Part shown: positions 45,590 to 54,545 of the stretch, one piece after another
Position numbering within the stretch: the first letter of the stretch is position 1
Layout of the letters: each line of letters opens with the position of its first letter
NCBI RefSeq assembly: GCF_020510705.1
Contig: NZ_CP075184.1
Span: 3,348,001-3,412,000, forward strand
Length of the DNA stretch: 64,000 nucleotides
DNA from: Acidovorax radicis
GTDB taxonomy: Bacteria > Pseudomonadota > Gammaproteobacteria > Burkholderiales > Burkholderiaceae_C
Reading direction: 5' to 3'
Position numbers and translations under genes: made by a program
The notes under the pieces: generated by a model
What the model was told of the DNA's origin: nothing
What the model saw: the letters and a program-made list of their open reading frames with translations, nothing else
Database searches by the model: none

Positions 45590-47110
45590 TCAGGCATCGA
45601 GCTGCTGCAAGCGCGCCAGCTTGCGCTGCGCCAGGTGCTTGAACAGACGCGGCAGCACCAGCACCGCCAGCACAATGATGATCAGCGCGAGCGACATCGG
45701 GCGCTGCAGGAAAATGAGCCAGCTGCCTTCGCCGATCGACACCGCATTGCGCATCTGCGCCTCGGCCAGCGGCCCCAGGATCATGCCGACCACCACGGGT
45801 GCCGTGGGGAAGTCAAAGCGCCGCATCAGCACCCCCAGCATGCCAATGCCGTACAGCAGGAACAAATCGAACGCGCTCTGGCGCATGCCGTAGGCGCCCA
45901 CCGTGGCGAAGATCAGGATGCCCGCGTACAACTGGGGCTTGGGAATCTTGAGCAATTTGACCCACATACCCACCATGGGCAGGTTCAACACCAGCAACAT
46001 CACGTTGCCGATGTAGAGCGAGGCAATCAGCGCCCACACCAGCGCGGCCGACGTGGTGAACAGCTGCGGGCCGGGGTTGATGCCGTAGTTCTGGAACGCG
46101 CCCAGCAGCACCGCCGTGGTGTTGCTGGTGGGAATGCCCAGCGTGAGCAGCGGGATCATGGCCGCCGTCACTGTCGCATTGTTGGCCGCCTCGGGGCCCG
46201 CCACGCCTTCGATGGCGCCCACGGTGCCGAACTCGGCCTTGTTCTCACCCTTGGCGAGCTTTTTTTCCATCGCATAGCTCAGGAAGGTCGGGATCTCTGT
46301 GCCGCCAGCCGGTATGCAGCCGAACGGCGTGCCGATCAAGGTGCCGCGCAGCCACGCTGGAACGGAGCGCTTCCAGTCGCGCCGCGTCATGTGCACGCGG
46401 CTCATGGTGTTGCTGGTCTCCTGCACGCGGCCTTCGTACATGGCGGCATGCAGCACCTCGGCCACGGCGAACAGGCCCACGGCCACCAGCACGATGTCGA
46501 TGCCGTCGAGCAGTTCGGGTTTGCCGCCGGTGTAGCGCGCCGCACCGGAAATCTGGTCCATGCCGATGCAGCCCGCCGCCAAGCCGATGAACAGCGCCGT
46601 CATGCCCCGCACGGTGCTCTTGCCCAGCACCGCGCTCACGGTGGTGAACGCCAGCACCATGAGCATGAAGTATTCGGGCGGCCCGAGCTTGACGGCGAAG
46701 TCCGCCACGTAAGGCGCGAACAAGGTCACGACCACGGTCGCAACGGTGCCCGCCACGAACGAGCCGATGGCCGAGGTGGCCAGCGCCGCCCCAGCGCGCC
46801 CGCTCTTGGCCATCTTGTTGCCCTCCATCGCCGTCACCATGCTGGCGGTCTCGCCCGGCGTGTTGAGCAGGATGGACGTGGTGGAGCCCCCGTACATGGC
46901 ACCGTAGTAGATGCCGGCGAAGAAGATCATCGAGGCCGTTACCTCGACCTTGGCCGTGATGGGCAGCAACATGGCCACGGCGACCGCCGGGCCGATGCCG
47001 GGCAGCACACCCACGGCCGTGCCCAGCGCACAGCCAAACAAGGCCCACAGCAGATTGGCGGGCGTGGCGGCGGTGGCAAAGCCCGCCATCAGTGCATCAA
47101 AAATTTCCAT
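45590..47110 (-). CDS. tctA: Tripartite tricarboxylate transporter, large permease TctA
   Basis: A 506-residue membrane protein with about 11-12 helices. Family motifs are [21 protein letters not shown] near the N-terminus, [20 protein letters not shown], and [22 protein letters not shown] in the second half, each forming part of the substrate and sodium path. It imports citrate-like di- or tricarboxylates with Na+, using ligand delivered by TctC. The ATG at 47110 overlaps the TAA of tctB by one base. tctC and tctB lie upstream on the same strand, and tctDE are divergent. Confidence 0.95.
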   Translation of the reverse strand: MEIFDALMAGFATAATPANLLWALFGCALGTAVGVLPGIGPAVAVAMLLPITAKVEVTASMIFFAGIYYGAMYGGSTTSILLNTPGETASMVTAMEGNKMAKSGRAGAALATSAIGSFVAGTVATVVVTLFAPYVADFAVKLGPPEYFMLMVLAFTTVSAVLGKSTVRGMTALFIGLAAGCIGMDQISGAARYTGGKPELLDGIDIVLVAVGLFAVAEVLHAAMYEGRVQETSNTMSRVHMTRRDWKRSVPAWLRGTLIGTPFGCIPAGGTEIPTFLSYAMEKKLAKGENKAEFGTVGAIEGVAGPEAANNATVTAAMIPLLTLGIPTSNTTAVLLGAFQNYGINPGPQLFTTSAALVWALIASLYIGNVMLLVLNLPMVGMWVKLLKIPKPQLYAGILIFATVGAYGMRQSAFDLFLLYGIGMLGVLMRRFDFPTAPVVVGMILGPLAEAQMRNAVSIGEGSWLIFLQRPMSLALIIIVLAVLVLPRLFKHLAQRKLARLQQLDA

Positions 47111-47673
47111 TACAGCCACCCTGTCTGCGTGAGTCCGGGCAGGTTGATCGCCAGGAACTGCGTGAACGCCCAGAACACCGGCGCGGATATCAGCGCCCCC
47201 GTCAACAGATCAATGCACCAGGTGCGCACGCTGCCCGCACGCTGCCCCGCTGCGCGGCGCAGGCCCTGCACGGCCAGCAGGTAGCACAGCGTGCAGCTCA
47301 CAATGAAACCCACCGTGGTGATCAAAGCCGCGTTGAGCAGCAAGCCCGCCGAGACCCAGGCGAAGGCCCCTTTATCTGCACGCGCAGCACCACCGGGGTC
47401 ATCCATGAAGCGAAAGCCGCCGGACAGCGCCTCCCACACCAGCACCGCGCCGCACAAGGCCAGCACCCCGGCCACCAGCCAGGGCAGGAAATTGGGGCCT
47501 ACACCGCCATAGCCAGCGTTTGATGGAATATCCACGGCGCCCACGGCCAGCGCCACGGCCACCAGCAGCACGGCAACGCCCACCGCGATCTGCATGCGTA
47601 CGGACGGCACGCCGCTGACAGCGGCAGAATCGCCCCCGATCGGCGGGGGAGAAGAGGCAATGGAGTCAGACAT
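47110..47673 (-). CDS. tctB: Tripartite tricarboxylate transporter, small permease TctB
   Basis: A 187-residue protein with four membrane helices (about 27-48, 63-83, 105-130 and 150-172). The sequence GVGPNFLPWLVAGVLALCGAVLVW is typical of TctB. The N-terminal 25 residues are polar and Ser/Pro-rich. ATG 47673 is preferred to one 11 codons upstream. It joins TctA in the membrane. The gap to tctC is 119 bases. Confidence 0.92.
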   Translation of the reverse strand: MSDSIASSPPPIGGDSAAVSGVPSVRMQIAVGVAVLLVAVALAVGAVDIPSNAGYGGVGPNFLPWLVAGVLALCGAVLVWEALSGGFRFMDDPGGAARADKGAFAWVSAGLLLNAALITTVGFIVSCTLCYLLAVQGLRRAAGQRAGSVRTWCIDLLTGALISAPVFWAFTQFLAINLPGLTQTGWL

Positions 47674-47792
47674 GCTCAGTTCTTTCTCGGCAAACGCCCT
47701 GGGCAACGGTGCCCGGGGCGCAACAACCAGCGTGCCACCAGGACACGCACAAAAAATGCCCCCCGAAGGGGCCCTGTACCAGCAAGGAGCTG

Positions 47793-48752
47793 TTACACCA
47801 TGCCCGCCTTGACCATGGTGGCGCGCAGGCTGGCAAAATCGTTGTCGACGAAGTTGGCGAACTCGTCACCCGCCATCCAGGCCGCAGTCCAGTCGTTCTT
47901 TTGCAGTGCCTCGGCCCAGGCTTTGCTCTTGGTGGCCTTGGCCACCATGTCGGTCAGCGCCTTGCGCTGATCGGCCGAGATACCGGGGGCGGCATACACG
48001 CCGCGCCAGTTGCCAATCTCCACGTTGACGCCCTGCTCCTTGAGCGTGGGCACGGTCGAGCCCTTGAGACGTTGGCCCGAGGTGACGGCGATGGGCGTCA
48101 TCTTCTTGGTGGCGATGTATTCGGCCATCTCGCTGTAGCCCCCGCCGCCAATCGTCACGTTGCCGCCCAGGATGGCAGCGATGGCTTCGCCGCCCCCACG
48201 GAACGCCACGTAGTTGATCTTGGCCGGGTCCACACCCACTTCGCGCGCGATCATCGCCGCCGCAATGTGCTCGGTGGAGCCGCGCGAGCCACCGCCCCAT
48301 TTGACGCTGCCAGGGTCCTTCTTGAGCTGTGCGATGACCTCGGCCATGCTCTTGAACGGCGAGTTGGCGGGCAGCACGAACACGTTGTATTCGCTCGTCA
48401 GGCGCGCGATCGGCGTGACCTGCGACAGATTCACCGGCGGCTTGCCGGTGATGATGCCGCCCAGCATCACGGCGCCCATCACCATCAGGGCGTTTGGATC
48501 GCCCTTGCTGGAGTTGACAAACTGTGCCAGGCCGATGGCACCAGCCGCGCCGCCCTTGTTGTCATAAGTGACCGAAGACGCAGCACCCGAGTCGAGCAGG
48601 GCCTTGCCCAGAGCGCGGCCGGTGGTGTCCCAGCCGCCGCCGGGGTTGGCGGGAATCATCATCTTGACGGCGCTGGCGGCCTGGGCCGACAGGGGCAAGG
48701 TGCCCGCGGCCGCGAGAGCGGCCAGGGACTTGAGGAAAGTATCGCGACGCAT
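47793..48752 (-). CDS. tctC: Tripartite tricarboxylate transporter substrate-binding protein TctC
   Basis: A 319-residue periplasmic binding protein. The signal peptide ends at LSAQAAS. Ligand loops are MMIPANPGGGWDTTGRAL, DNKGGAAGAIGLAQ and WGGGSRGSTEHIAAAMIA, as in TctC of Salmonella and Bug proteins, with the variant PANPGGGWD loop of true TctC rather than PFAPGG of Bug. ATG 48752 is followed by a canonical signal sequence and preceded by GGAGACAA. It heads tctCBA and is divergent from tctDE, which should control it. Confidence 0.93.
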   Translation of the reverse strand: MRRDTFLKSLAALAAAGTLPLSAQAASAVKMMIPANPGGGWDTTGRALGKALLDSGAASSVTYDNKGGAAGAIGLAQFVNSSKGDPNALMVMGAVMLGGIITGKPPVNLSQVTPIARLTSEYNVFVLPANSPFKSMAEVIAQLKKDPGSVKWGGGSRGSTEHIAAAMIAREVGVDPAKINYVAFRGGGEAIAAILGGNVTIGGGGYSEMAEYIATKKMTPIAVTSGQRLKGSTVPTLKEQGVNVEIGNWRGVYAAPGISADQRKALTDMVAKATKSKAWAEALQKNDWTAAWMAGDEFANFVDNDFASLRATMVKAGMV

Positions 48753-48933
48753 TGTTTGTCTCCTTGGAGGGTTGGCGAACCGCTTGATGATGCGCGCGCT
48801 GCCTGTCAAACGGCTGTCCTCGAACTCAGGGAAAACACCCATACGACCGACACCACACGAAGTTGCAGGGGATCTTTTCAAAGGGGCAGAAAAAACCCTG
48901 AACAGCGTCTGAGACGGTGATATGGTGCCGCGC

Positions 48934-49614
48934 ATGCAACTGCTTCTTGTTGAAGACGACCCCACCATGCAGGCCACCCTGCACCGCGCGCTGACCCGCC
49001 GCGGCATGGAAGTCACGGCCGCAGGGGATGGCCGTTCAGCGCTCAGCCAATGGGCCGCCCGGCAACCCGACGCGGTCATCCTGGACCTCACCCTGCCCGG
49101 GCTCGATGGCCTGCAGGTGCTGCAGCAGGCCCGCTCGCGGGGTCTGCGCACGCCGGTACTGATCCTCACCGCGCGCGGCACCGTGGGGGACCGCGTGATG
49201 GGCTTGAACGCCGGTGCAGATGACTACCTGCCCAAGCCCTTTGACCTGGATGAACTCGAAGCGCGCCTGCGTGCCCTGGTGCGGCGCAGCGCCGACCCTG
49301 GCACGCCTGTGGCGCCCAGCACCCTGCAGATAGGCGCCATCCGCTATGACAAGGACAGCGGTGCGCTGTACCTCAACGGTGAGGTGATGGAACTCACCCC
49401 GCGCGAACTGGCCCTGATGCACGCGCTGCTCGCGCAGCCGGGCCATGCCGTCACCAAGGAGCGGCTGTATGAGCTGGTGTTCCCGGGCCAGCTGGACGTG
49501 CAATACGAAGCCATCGAAGTGGTGGTCTACCGGCTGCGCAAGAAATTAACGGGAACGGGCCTCACGCTGATGACTTTGCGTGGGTTGGGCTATCTGCTGC
49601 GTGCCGATACATGA
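48934..49614 (+). CDS. tctD: Response regulator TctD (OmpR family)
   Basis: A 226-residue regulator: receiver domain 1-115 with acidic pocket EDD, phospho-acceptor D51 (VILDLTLPG), T in LTARG and K in PKPFDLDEL. A winged-helix output domain (about 128-222) ends VVYRLRKKL and TLRGLGYLL. It is coupled to tctE by a four-base overlap and divergent from tctCBA, the arrangement of the Salmonella tricarboxylate system, in which TctD activates tctCBA. An ATG four codons upstream (48922) is an alternative start. Confidence 0.93.
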   Translation: MQLLLVEDDPTMQATLHRALTRRGMEVTAAGDGRSALSQWAARQPDAVILDLTLPGLDGLQVLQQARSRGLRTPVLILTARGTVGDRVMGLNAGADDYLPKPFDLDELEARLRALVRRSADPGTPVAPSTLQIGAIRYDKDSGALYLNGEVMELTPRELALMHALLAQPGHAVTKERLYELVFPGQLDVQYEAIEVVVYRLRKKLTGTGLTLMTLRGLGYLLRADT

Positions 49615-51089
49615 GCACCGCCATTGCGCGCATCACCCGCGCCAGCCGCAACCATTCGCTGCGGCGGCGCCTGCTTGTGGGCATCTTGCTGCCCGTCACA
49701 CTGTTCATCGCATTCAACACCCTCAGCCTCTACAAACAGACGCTGGCGTCGCTCCATACGGCGTATGACCGCACCCTGCTGGCGTCTGCCAAAAGCATCA
49801 GCGAACAGCTGGATGTCACGGGTTTCGACGACCAGGCCCGGTTGCGTGCCACCGTGCCCTATTCGGCGTTGGAGGCCTTCGAGGCAGACAACCAGAGCCA
49901 GATGTTCTACCGGGTTTCCACACTCAAGGGCGACCTGGTGTCGGGCTTTGAAGACCTTCCTGTGTGGCACGGCAACATCCCCATGCGCCCACCCTATGCG
50001 GCACTGGTGGATTTTTACGACGACCAATTTCGCGACCGTGCCGTGCGAGTGGCCGTGCTTCTGCAACCCGTGGCCAGCGCACAAGGCCGCGCCATGGCGG
50101 TGATCCAGGTGGCAGAGACGCTGGAAATGCGCGAATCCTTGGCCCTGCATATTTTGTGGAACACCCTGCTGCGCCAGGCGCTGCTGATTGTGGTGATCGC
50201 GTTCACCGTGGTGGTGGTGGTGCAACTGGCCACCCGCCCCGTATGGCAAATCAGCAAGCAATTGCAGTCGCGCCGCGAGGGAGACCTGAGCCCCATCACC
50301 GCGCCCCTGGCGCCGCGTGAACTGCAACCCCTGCTGGACGCCACCAATGAGGTGATGCAACGCCTGCGCCATCTGCTGCGCAACCAAAAGCGCTTTGTGC
50401 GTGACGCATCACACCAGCTGCGCACGCCGCTGGCGGTGCTCAAGACACAAGTGCAGTCGGCGCTGCGGGGCGACGTGGAGCCGCTGCAGGCACTTCAAGA
50501 GATCAGCGACACCGTGGACCGCGCCACCCAGCTCGCCAACCAGATGCTGGCACTGGCCAAGGTCGAGCAATTGCGCCAGCAAAACACGCCACCTGCCACG
50601 CGGATGGACGAGGTGCTGCGCGCCGTGGCACTGGAGATATCGCCCCTGATCGCGCAGCGCAACCTGGACTTCGGCATTCACACCGACGCGGCCCTGGTGC
50701 AAGCGCACGAATGGATGCTGCGCGAGCTCAGCCGCAACCTGCTGCACAACGCCGTGCGCCACGCGCCACCCGGCAGCGAGCTGACGGTGGACCTGCGCAG
50801 CGACGGCCGCCACATGGCGCTCACCATCAGCGACCAGGGCCACGGGATCGACTCAGAGCTGGCAACGCGCCTGTTTCAGCCGTTTTCGGCGGGCGACGTG
50901 CGCAGCGGCAGCGGCCTGGGCCTGGCCATCTGCCACGAGATTGTTCTGGCACTGGGCGGCAGCATCGCACTGACCAACCGCATGGAAGGCAACCACGTCA
51001 TCGGCCTGGATGCCGTGGTGCGCCTGCCGCTTGCAGCACCCACACCAGACGACGGACTGCGCCCACAAGCGGCACAATCGTCTTCATGA
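49611..51089 (+). CDS. tctE: Sensor histidine kinase TctE
   Basis: A 492-residue kinase with a first membrane helix (about 20-40), a periplasmic sensor domain (about 41-190, 2CSK_N-type) and a second helix (about 190-212). A HAMP-like linker (TRPVWQISKQLQSR) leads to the H-box H268 (DASHQLRTPL) and an ATPase domain with N (NLLHNAVRHAP), G1 (DQGHGID) and G2 (GSGLGLAI) boxes. It would sense a tricarboxylate outside the membrane and phosphorylate TctD. Its end overlaps the start of the Hsp15 gene by four bases, although the two functions are unrelated. Confidence 0.93.
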   Translation: MSTAIARITRASRNHSLRRRLLVGILLPVTLFIAFNTLSLYKQTLASLHTAYDRTLLASAKSISEQLDVTGFDDQARLRATVPYSALEAFEADNQSQMFYRVSTLKGDLVSGFEDLPVWHGNIPMRPPYAALVDFYDDQFRDRAVRVAVLLQPVASAQGRAMAVIQVAETLEMRESLALHILWNTLLRQALLIVVIAFTVVVVVQLATRPVWQISKQLQSRREGDLSPITAPLAPRELQPLLDATNEVMQRLRHLLRNQKRFVRDASHQLRTPLAVLKTQVQSALRGDVEPLQALQEISDTVDRATQLANQMLALAKVEQLRQQNTPPATRMDEVLRAVALEISPLIAQRNLDFGIHTDAALVQAHEWMLRELSRNLLHNAVRHAPPGSELTVDLRSDGRHMALTISDQGHGIDSELATRLFQPFSAGDVRSGSGLGLAICHEIVLALGGSIALTNRMEGNHVIGLDAVVRLPLAAPTPDDGLRPQAAQSSS

Positions 51090-51520
51090 ACACGATGCTG
51101 GAGACAATGCGCCTCGATAAATGGCTGTGGTGCGCGCGTTTTTACAAAACGCGCAGCCTGGCCACCGAAGAAATCAGCAAGGGCCGCGTCACGCTCAACG
51201 GCCAGGCCGCCAAACCGGCGCGGGACTTGCGCTGCGGCGACATCGTGGCCATGCGCCAGGGCCCAGTGACGCGCACCGTCACGGTCAGAGGACTCAGCGG
51301 AGCCCGGGGCCCCGCACCCGTGGCCCAACAGCTCTACGAGGAAACAGCCGAAAGCATCGCCCTGCGCGAACAGGCAGCCGAACAACGCCGCCTGGCCCCC
51401 GAGCCTGCCGCCACCTTGGTGGAGGGCCGCCCGACCAAACGTGATCGCCGCGAGATCGACAAGGTGCGAACCCAAGCGGCAGACTGGGGAAAACGCTGGA
51501 GCGCATCACTCGACGAGTGA
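51086..51520 (+). CDS. hslR: Hsp15-like ribosome-associated S4-domain RNA-binding protein
   Basis: A 144-residue basic protein with an N-terminal S4 fold (about 8-70: MRLDKWLWCARFYKTRSLA and VTLNGQAAKPARDLRCGD) and a charged helical C-terminal tail. E. coli Hsp15 binds free 50S subunits that carry a stuck nascent chain, assisting their rescue. Length and sequence match that family well. The start overlaps the stop codon of tctE (ATGA), so its translation may be coupled to an unrelated operon. The ATG at 51086 could also be replaced by the ATG at codon 4 or 8. Confidence 0.9.
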   Translation: MNTMLETMRLDKWLWCARFYKTRSLATEEISKGRVTLNGQAAKPARDLRCGDIVAMRQGPVTRTVTVRGLSGARGPAPVAQQLYEETAESIALREQAAEQRRLAPEPAATLVEGRPTKRDRREIDKVRTQAADWGKRWSASLDE

Positions 51521-51650
51521 TCTGGCGCGGCAAAAAACGGAACAAACCAACGGACCCGCGCACCCCGCGCACCGGCTCCATGGCATAAAAACCGTGCTGG
51601 AGCGGAAGGAAGCGCTCTGCGCCTGAGGAATGTGGCATTTCAATGCACCA

Positions 51651-51687
51651 AAGAAAAAAGCCTAAGTAGATGAACTACTTAGGCTTT
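51651..51687 (-). terminator. Terminator after tRNA-Ser
   Basis: A perfect 13-bp stem, AAAGCCTAAGTAG (51657-51669) with CTACTTAGGCTTT (51675-51687), has a 5-base loop. On the minus strand it runs on into CTTTTTTCTT-type sequence. It begins five bases beyond the CCA end of tRNA-Ser and could act in both directions, also ending the hslR transcript. Confidence 0.85.
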
Positions 51688-51691
51688 ATCT

Positions 51692-51784
51692 TGGCGGAAA
51701 CGGAGGGATTCGAACCCTCGATGAGGCTCTACACCCCATACTCCCTTAGCAGGGGAGCACCTTCGGCCACTCGGTCACGTTTCC
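51692..51784 (-). tRNA. tRNA-Ser (anticodon GCU)
   Basis: Read on the minus strand, this is a 93-base class II tRNA with encoded CCA. The acceptor stem is GGAAACG/CGTTTCC with discriminator G. The D-arm contains GACCGAGTGGCCGAAGG, the anticodon loop CTGCTAA has anticodon GCT, a long variable arm follows, and the T-arm contains GGTTCGAATCC. It reads AGC and AGU. Confidence 0.97.
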
Positions 51785-51826
51785 AATCCAGCTATTATGC
51801 CTCATTTCAGAGGCGTTTCTGGCCGA

Positions 51827-53095
51827 TCAGGCGACTGGCTGGTCGAGGTCGAATGCCTTGTGCAGAGAGCGCACGGCCAGTTCGACATACTTTTCGTCAA
51901 TCACGACCGAGGTCTTGATTTCGGAGGTGGAGATCATCTGGATGTTGATCCCCTCTTCGCTCAGCACCCGGAACATCTTGCTGGCAACGCCCACATGGCT
52001 GCGCATGCCGATGCCGACGATGCTGACCTTGCAGATCTTGGTGTCGCCCACCACTTCTTGCGCGCCCAAGGCGGGCAGCACTTTTTCATTGAGCAATTCG
52101 ATGGTGCGGGCATAGTCGCCGCGATTGACGGTGAAGCTAAAGTCGGTTTTTCCTTCCTTGCTCACGTTCTGGATGATCACATCGACTTCGATATTGGCGT
52201 CGGCCACAGCGCCCAGGATCTGGTAGGCGATGCCGGGGGTGTCTGGCACGCCCAGCACCGAGATCTTGGCCTCGTCGCGGTTGAAAGCGATGCCGGATAC
52301 GACGGCTTGTTCCATTTTTTCGTCTTCCTCAAAAGTGATCAGCGTGCCGGACTTGGCTTCTTCGTTGATGTCTATGTCCCAGGGCGTGAAGCTGGACAGC
52401 ACGCGCATGGGCACCTTGTATTTACCGGCGAACTCGACCGAGCGGATCTGCAGCACCTTGCTGCCCAGGCTGGCCATTTCGAGCATTTCCTCGAAGCTCA
52501 CCGTCAGCAGGCGGCGCGCCTCGGGCACCACGCGGGGGTCGGTGGTGTAGACACCGTCCACGTCGGTGTAGATCAGGCATTCGTGGGCCTTCATGGCCGC
52601 TGCCACAGCCACCGCCGAGGTGTCGGAGCCGCCACGGCCCAGCGTGGTGATGTTGCCTTCGTCATCGATGCCCTGAAAGCCCGTGACGATAACAACCTTG
52701 CCGCTGTCCAGGTCCGCACGCACCCGCTGGTCGTCGATCGACTCGATGCGTGCCTTGGTGTAGCTGCTGTCGGTGCGGATGGGCACTTGCCAGCCCGCAT
52801 AGCTGACCGAACCCATGCCTTCGGCCTGCAGCGCAATCGCCAGCAATGCGGAAGAAGCCTGCTCACCCGTAGAGGCCAGCATGTCCAGTTCGCGGTTGTA
52901 AGCGGGTGTGGCGCGCGAGGGGGCGAGTTCCTTGGCCAGCGCGAGGAGCCGGTTGGTTTCGCCACTCATGGCGCTGGGCACCACCACCATCTGGTGGCCT
53001 GCGCGGGCCCACTTGGCCACGCGCTTGGCGACGTTGCGAATGCGCTCCGGAGAGCCCATCGAGGTGCCGCCGTATTTGTGAACGATCAATGCCAT
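51827..53095 (-). CDS. lysC: Aspartate kinase
   Basis: This enzyme phosphorylates L-aspartate, the first step to lysine, threonine, methionine and diaminopimelate. The 422-residue protein has catalytic K7 in HKYGGTSM, the GFQGIDDEGNITTLGRGGSDTSA nucleotide-binding segment, and DVDGVYTTDPR. Two C-terminal ACT domains (about 265-420, with NVSKEGKTDFSFTV and ISTSEIKTSVVI) give feedback control. It is a monofunctional alpha2beta2-type enzyme of typical length. ATG 53095 starts the conserved MALIVHKYGG. It lies 80 bases downstream of tilS on the same strand, so the two may be co-transcribed. Confidence 0.97.
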   Translation of the reverse strand: MALIVHKYGGTSMGSPERIRNVAKRVAKWARAGHQMVVVPSAMSGETNRLLALAKELAPSRATPAYNRELDMLASTGEQASSALLAIALQAEGMGSVSYAGWQVPIRTDSSYTKARIESIDDQRVRADLDSGKVVIVTGFQGIDDEGNITTLGRGGSDTSAVAVAAAMKAHECLIYTDVDGVYTTDPRVVPEARRLLTVSFEEMLEMASLGSKVLQIRSVEFAGKYKVPMRVLSSFTPWDIDINEEAKSGTLITFEEDEKMEQAVVSGIAFNRDEAKISVLGVPDTPGIAYQILGAVADANIEVDVIIQNVSKEGKTDFSFTVNRGDYARTIELLNEKVLPALGAQEVVGDTKICKVSIVGIGMRSHVGVASKMFRVLSEEGINIQMISTSEIKTSVVIDEKYVELAVRSLHKAFDLDQPVA

Positions 53096-53175
53096 TGGAA
53101 TTATTGGGGTGACGAATCCGAAGCCACGGCGCAGGTTGAAAACACTGTTTTGGCGCGCCGCCGTTGTTCGTACGA

Positions 53176-54141
53176 TTAGGGGACCAAAACCTGGGGATTG
53201 TACCAATCGAGTATTGGCCCGGTCCGCACAACAAAACCGCGCCCTACTTTGATATGAATGCGGTGGCCCCGCGTGGTGCAGGCCGCCACCTGGTCCAGCA
53301 GCTCGCCCAGTTGCGCCGCCGCCGGGGTGGTCTGGTGGGTACTGCGCAGCCAGTGGCGCAACACATTGGCCTGGCGGGCACGGCTCAACCCTTGTAGCCG
53401 GGTGATGTGAAGTGGTGCGCCGACCAGCGCCAGGTCCTGCCGCGCCAGGTCTTCGAGCAGCTCGGCGGCTTGCGCCGCATTCGACGCCGACCGCGCAAAC
53501 GTGTCACGAAAGGAAGGAAAAGCCGCGTCCAAGGCAGGCAAAAGCTGCGCCCGGATGCGGTTGCGGGTATAGCGCTCGTCGCTGTTGGTGGGATCTTCCA
53601 CCCAAGACTGTCCCTGCGCACCGAGCCAGCGGCGAACGTCACCGGCGGCCACCTGCAGCAATGGGCGGTGCCACGCCACACCTGCGCGCTCCCAGCGGGC
53701 AGGCATGGCGGCGAGCCCGGCAACGCCCGCGCCGCGCGACAGCGCCAGCAGCAGGGTCTCGGCCTGATCATCTGCATGCTGCGCAATAGCTATTGATTTG
53801 ATAGCAGCTTGCGCTTTACAGTCAAGCGCCACAGCCTCAAAAGCCTTGTATCTTGCCTGCCGTGCTGCATCTTCGGGGCTCTGGCCAGGGGCGTGGCGGG
53901 CATCCAGCCGCTGCACCACAAGCGGCACCTTCAGACCCTCGCACAGGCGCACGCAGTGCTGTTCAAAACCATCGGCTGCTGCTTGCAAACCGTGGTGCAC
54001 ATGGATGGCCTGCACCTGCCCGGGCCAACGTCGCGCACACGCCAGCAACAGCGCCGTAGAGTCTGCGCCACCGCTCAGACCCACCGCCAAAGGCAATGCG
54101 GGCGCGAAGGCCTGCATGGCTGCGTCGAACGATTGGGTCAT
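53176..54141 (-). CDS. tilS: tRNA(Ile)-lysidine synthetase (carries a repeat-derived insert)
   Basis: This enzyme changes C34 of the tRNA-Ile CAU anticodon to lysidine, making it read AUA, and is essential in most bacteria. The 321-residue protein has the PP-loop SGGADS (23-28), HVHHGLQ, ARQARYKAF and AQHADDQAETLLL motifs of the catalytic domain, plus a short substrate-recognition region. The C-terminal domain of E. coli TilS (432 residues) is missing, as in other short forms. Residues about 102-119, between KAF and AQHADDQ, are encoded by a copy of the dispersed repeat. This makes the stretch about six residues longer than its E. coli counterpart (18 against 12). The frame is intact, so the insert is evidently tolerated. 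Confidence 0.93.
   Translation of the reverse strand: MTQSFDAAMQAFAPALPLAVGLSGGADSTALLLACARRWPGQVQAIHVHHGLQAAADGFEQHCVRLCEGLKVPLVVQRLDARHAPGQSPEDAARQARYKAFEAVALDCKAQAAIKSIAIAQHADDQAETLLLALSRGAGVAGLAAMPARWERAGVAWHRPLLQVAAGDVRRWLGAQGQSWVEDPTNSDERYTRNRIRAQLLPALDAAFPSFRDTFARSASNAAQAAELLEDLARQDLALVGAPLHITRLQGLSRARQANVLRHWLRSTHQTTPAAAQLGELLDQVAACTTRGHRIHIKVGRGFVVRTGPILDWYNPQVLVP
53787..53843 (+). repeat. Dispersed ~50-bp repeat, copy H (inside tilS)
   Basis: ATTTGATAGCAGCTTGCGCTT then TACAGTC then AAGCGCCACAGCCTCAAAAG is an excellent family match. It lies wholly within the tilS reading frame, antisense to it, and has no stop codon in the frame used. Confidence 0.9.
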
Positions 54142-54545
54142 GCCAACCGCTGGCTGGCGCCACGAAGCGGCGGTAACGAATCACAGGCACAAAAACAAAA
54201 GACGGAGCGGGAGTACATGGGCGCCGATTATCCAGGGCACGCTCCCTTCGCCACGCGCGCCCATCACATCATGGTATGGATCAGGATCACCGTCACGGTC
54301 GTGGTTACCGGTGGCGATCACCGATGGAACCCCATCGATGGCGGGATTCAAGGCGCGCTTCACATCGGGGTGGGTTGGGTGGGCACCGCGTTGGCGGCCA
54401 CGGCCGGAATGGCACCATGGCCCGCTGCCCCATCAAACAACAACGGCCCCAAAAGGGCCGCTGAAGATGAAGCACGCGAAAGAGCCCGGGGTGCTGCGGG
54501 CCTTAGGCACTTAGATCGTGAACACGTTCTTAGGGACGTTGGCGC
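54142..54545. other. Intergenic region between accA and tilS
   Basis: No supported gene is found in these 404 bases. Open frames on both strands have no recognisable product and mostly continue antisense frames of tilS. A candidate accA terminator lies at 54438-54460. The tilS promoter is presumably in the part next to 54141 but is not evident. Confidence 0.5.
54438..54460 (-). terminator. Candidate terminator downstream of accA
   Basis: Stem CGGCCC (54444-54449) and GGGCCG (54455-54460) has a 5-base loop, followed on the minus strand by TTGTTGTTTG. It lies 86 bases past the accA stop codon. The tail resembles that of the hairpin at 331-362. Confidence 0.5.
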
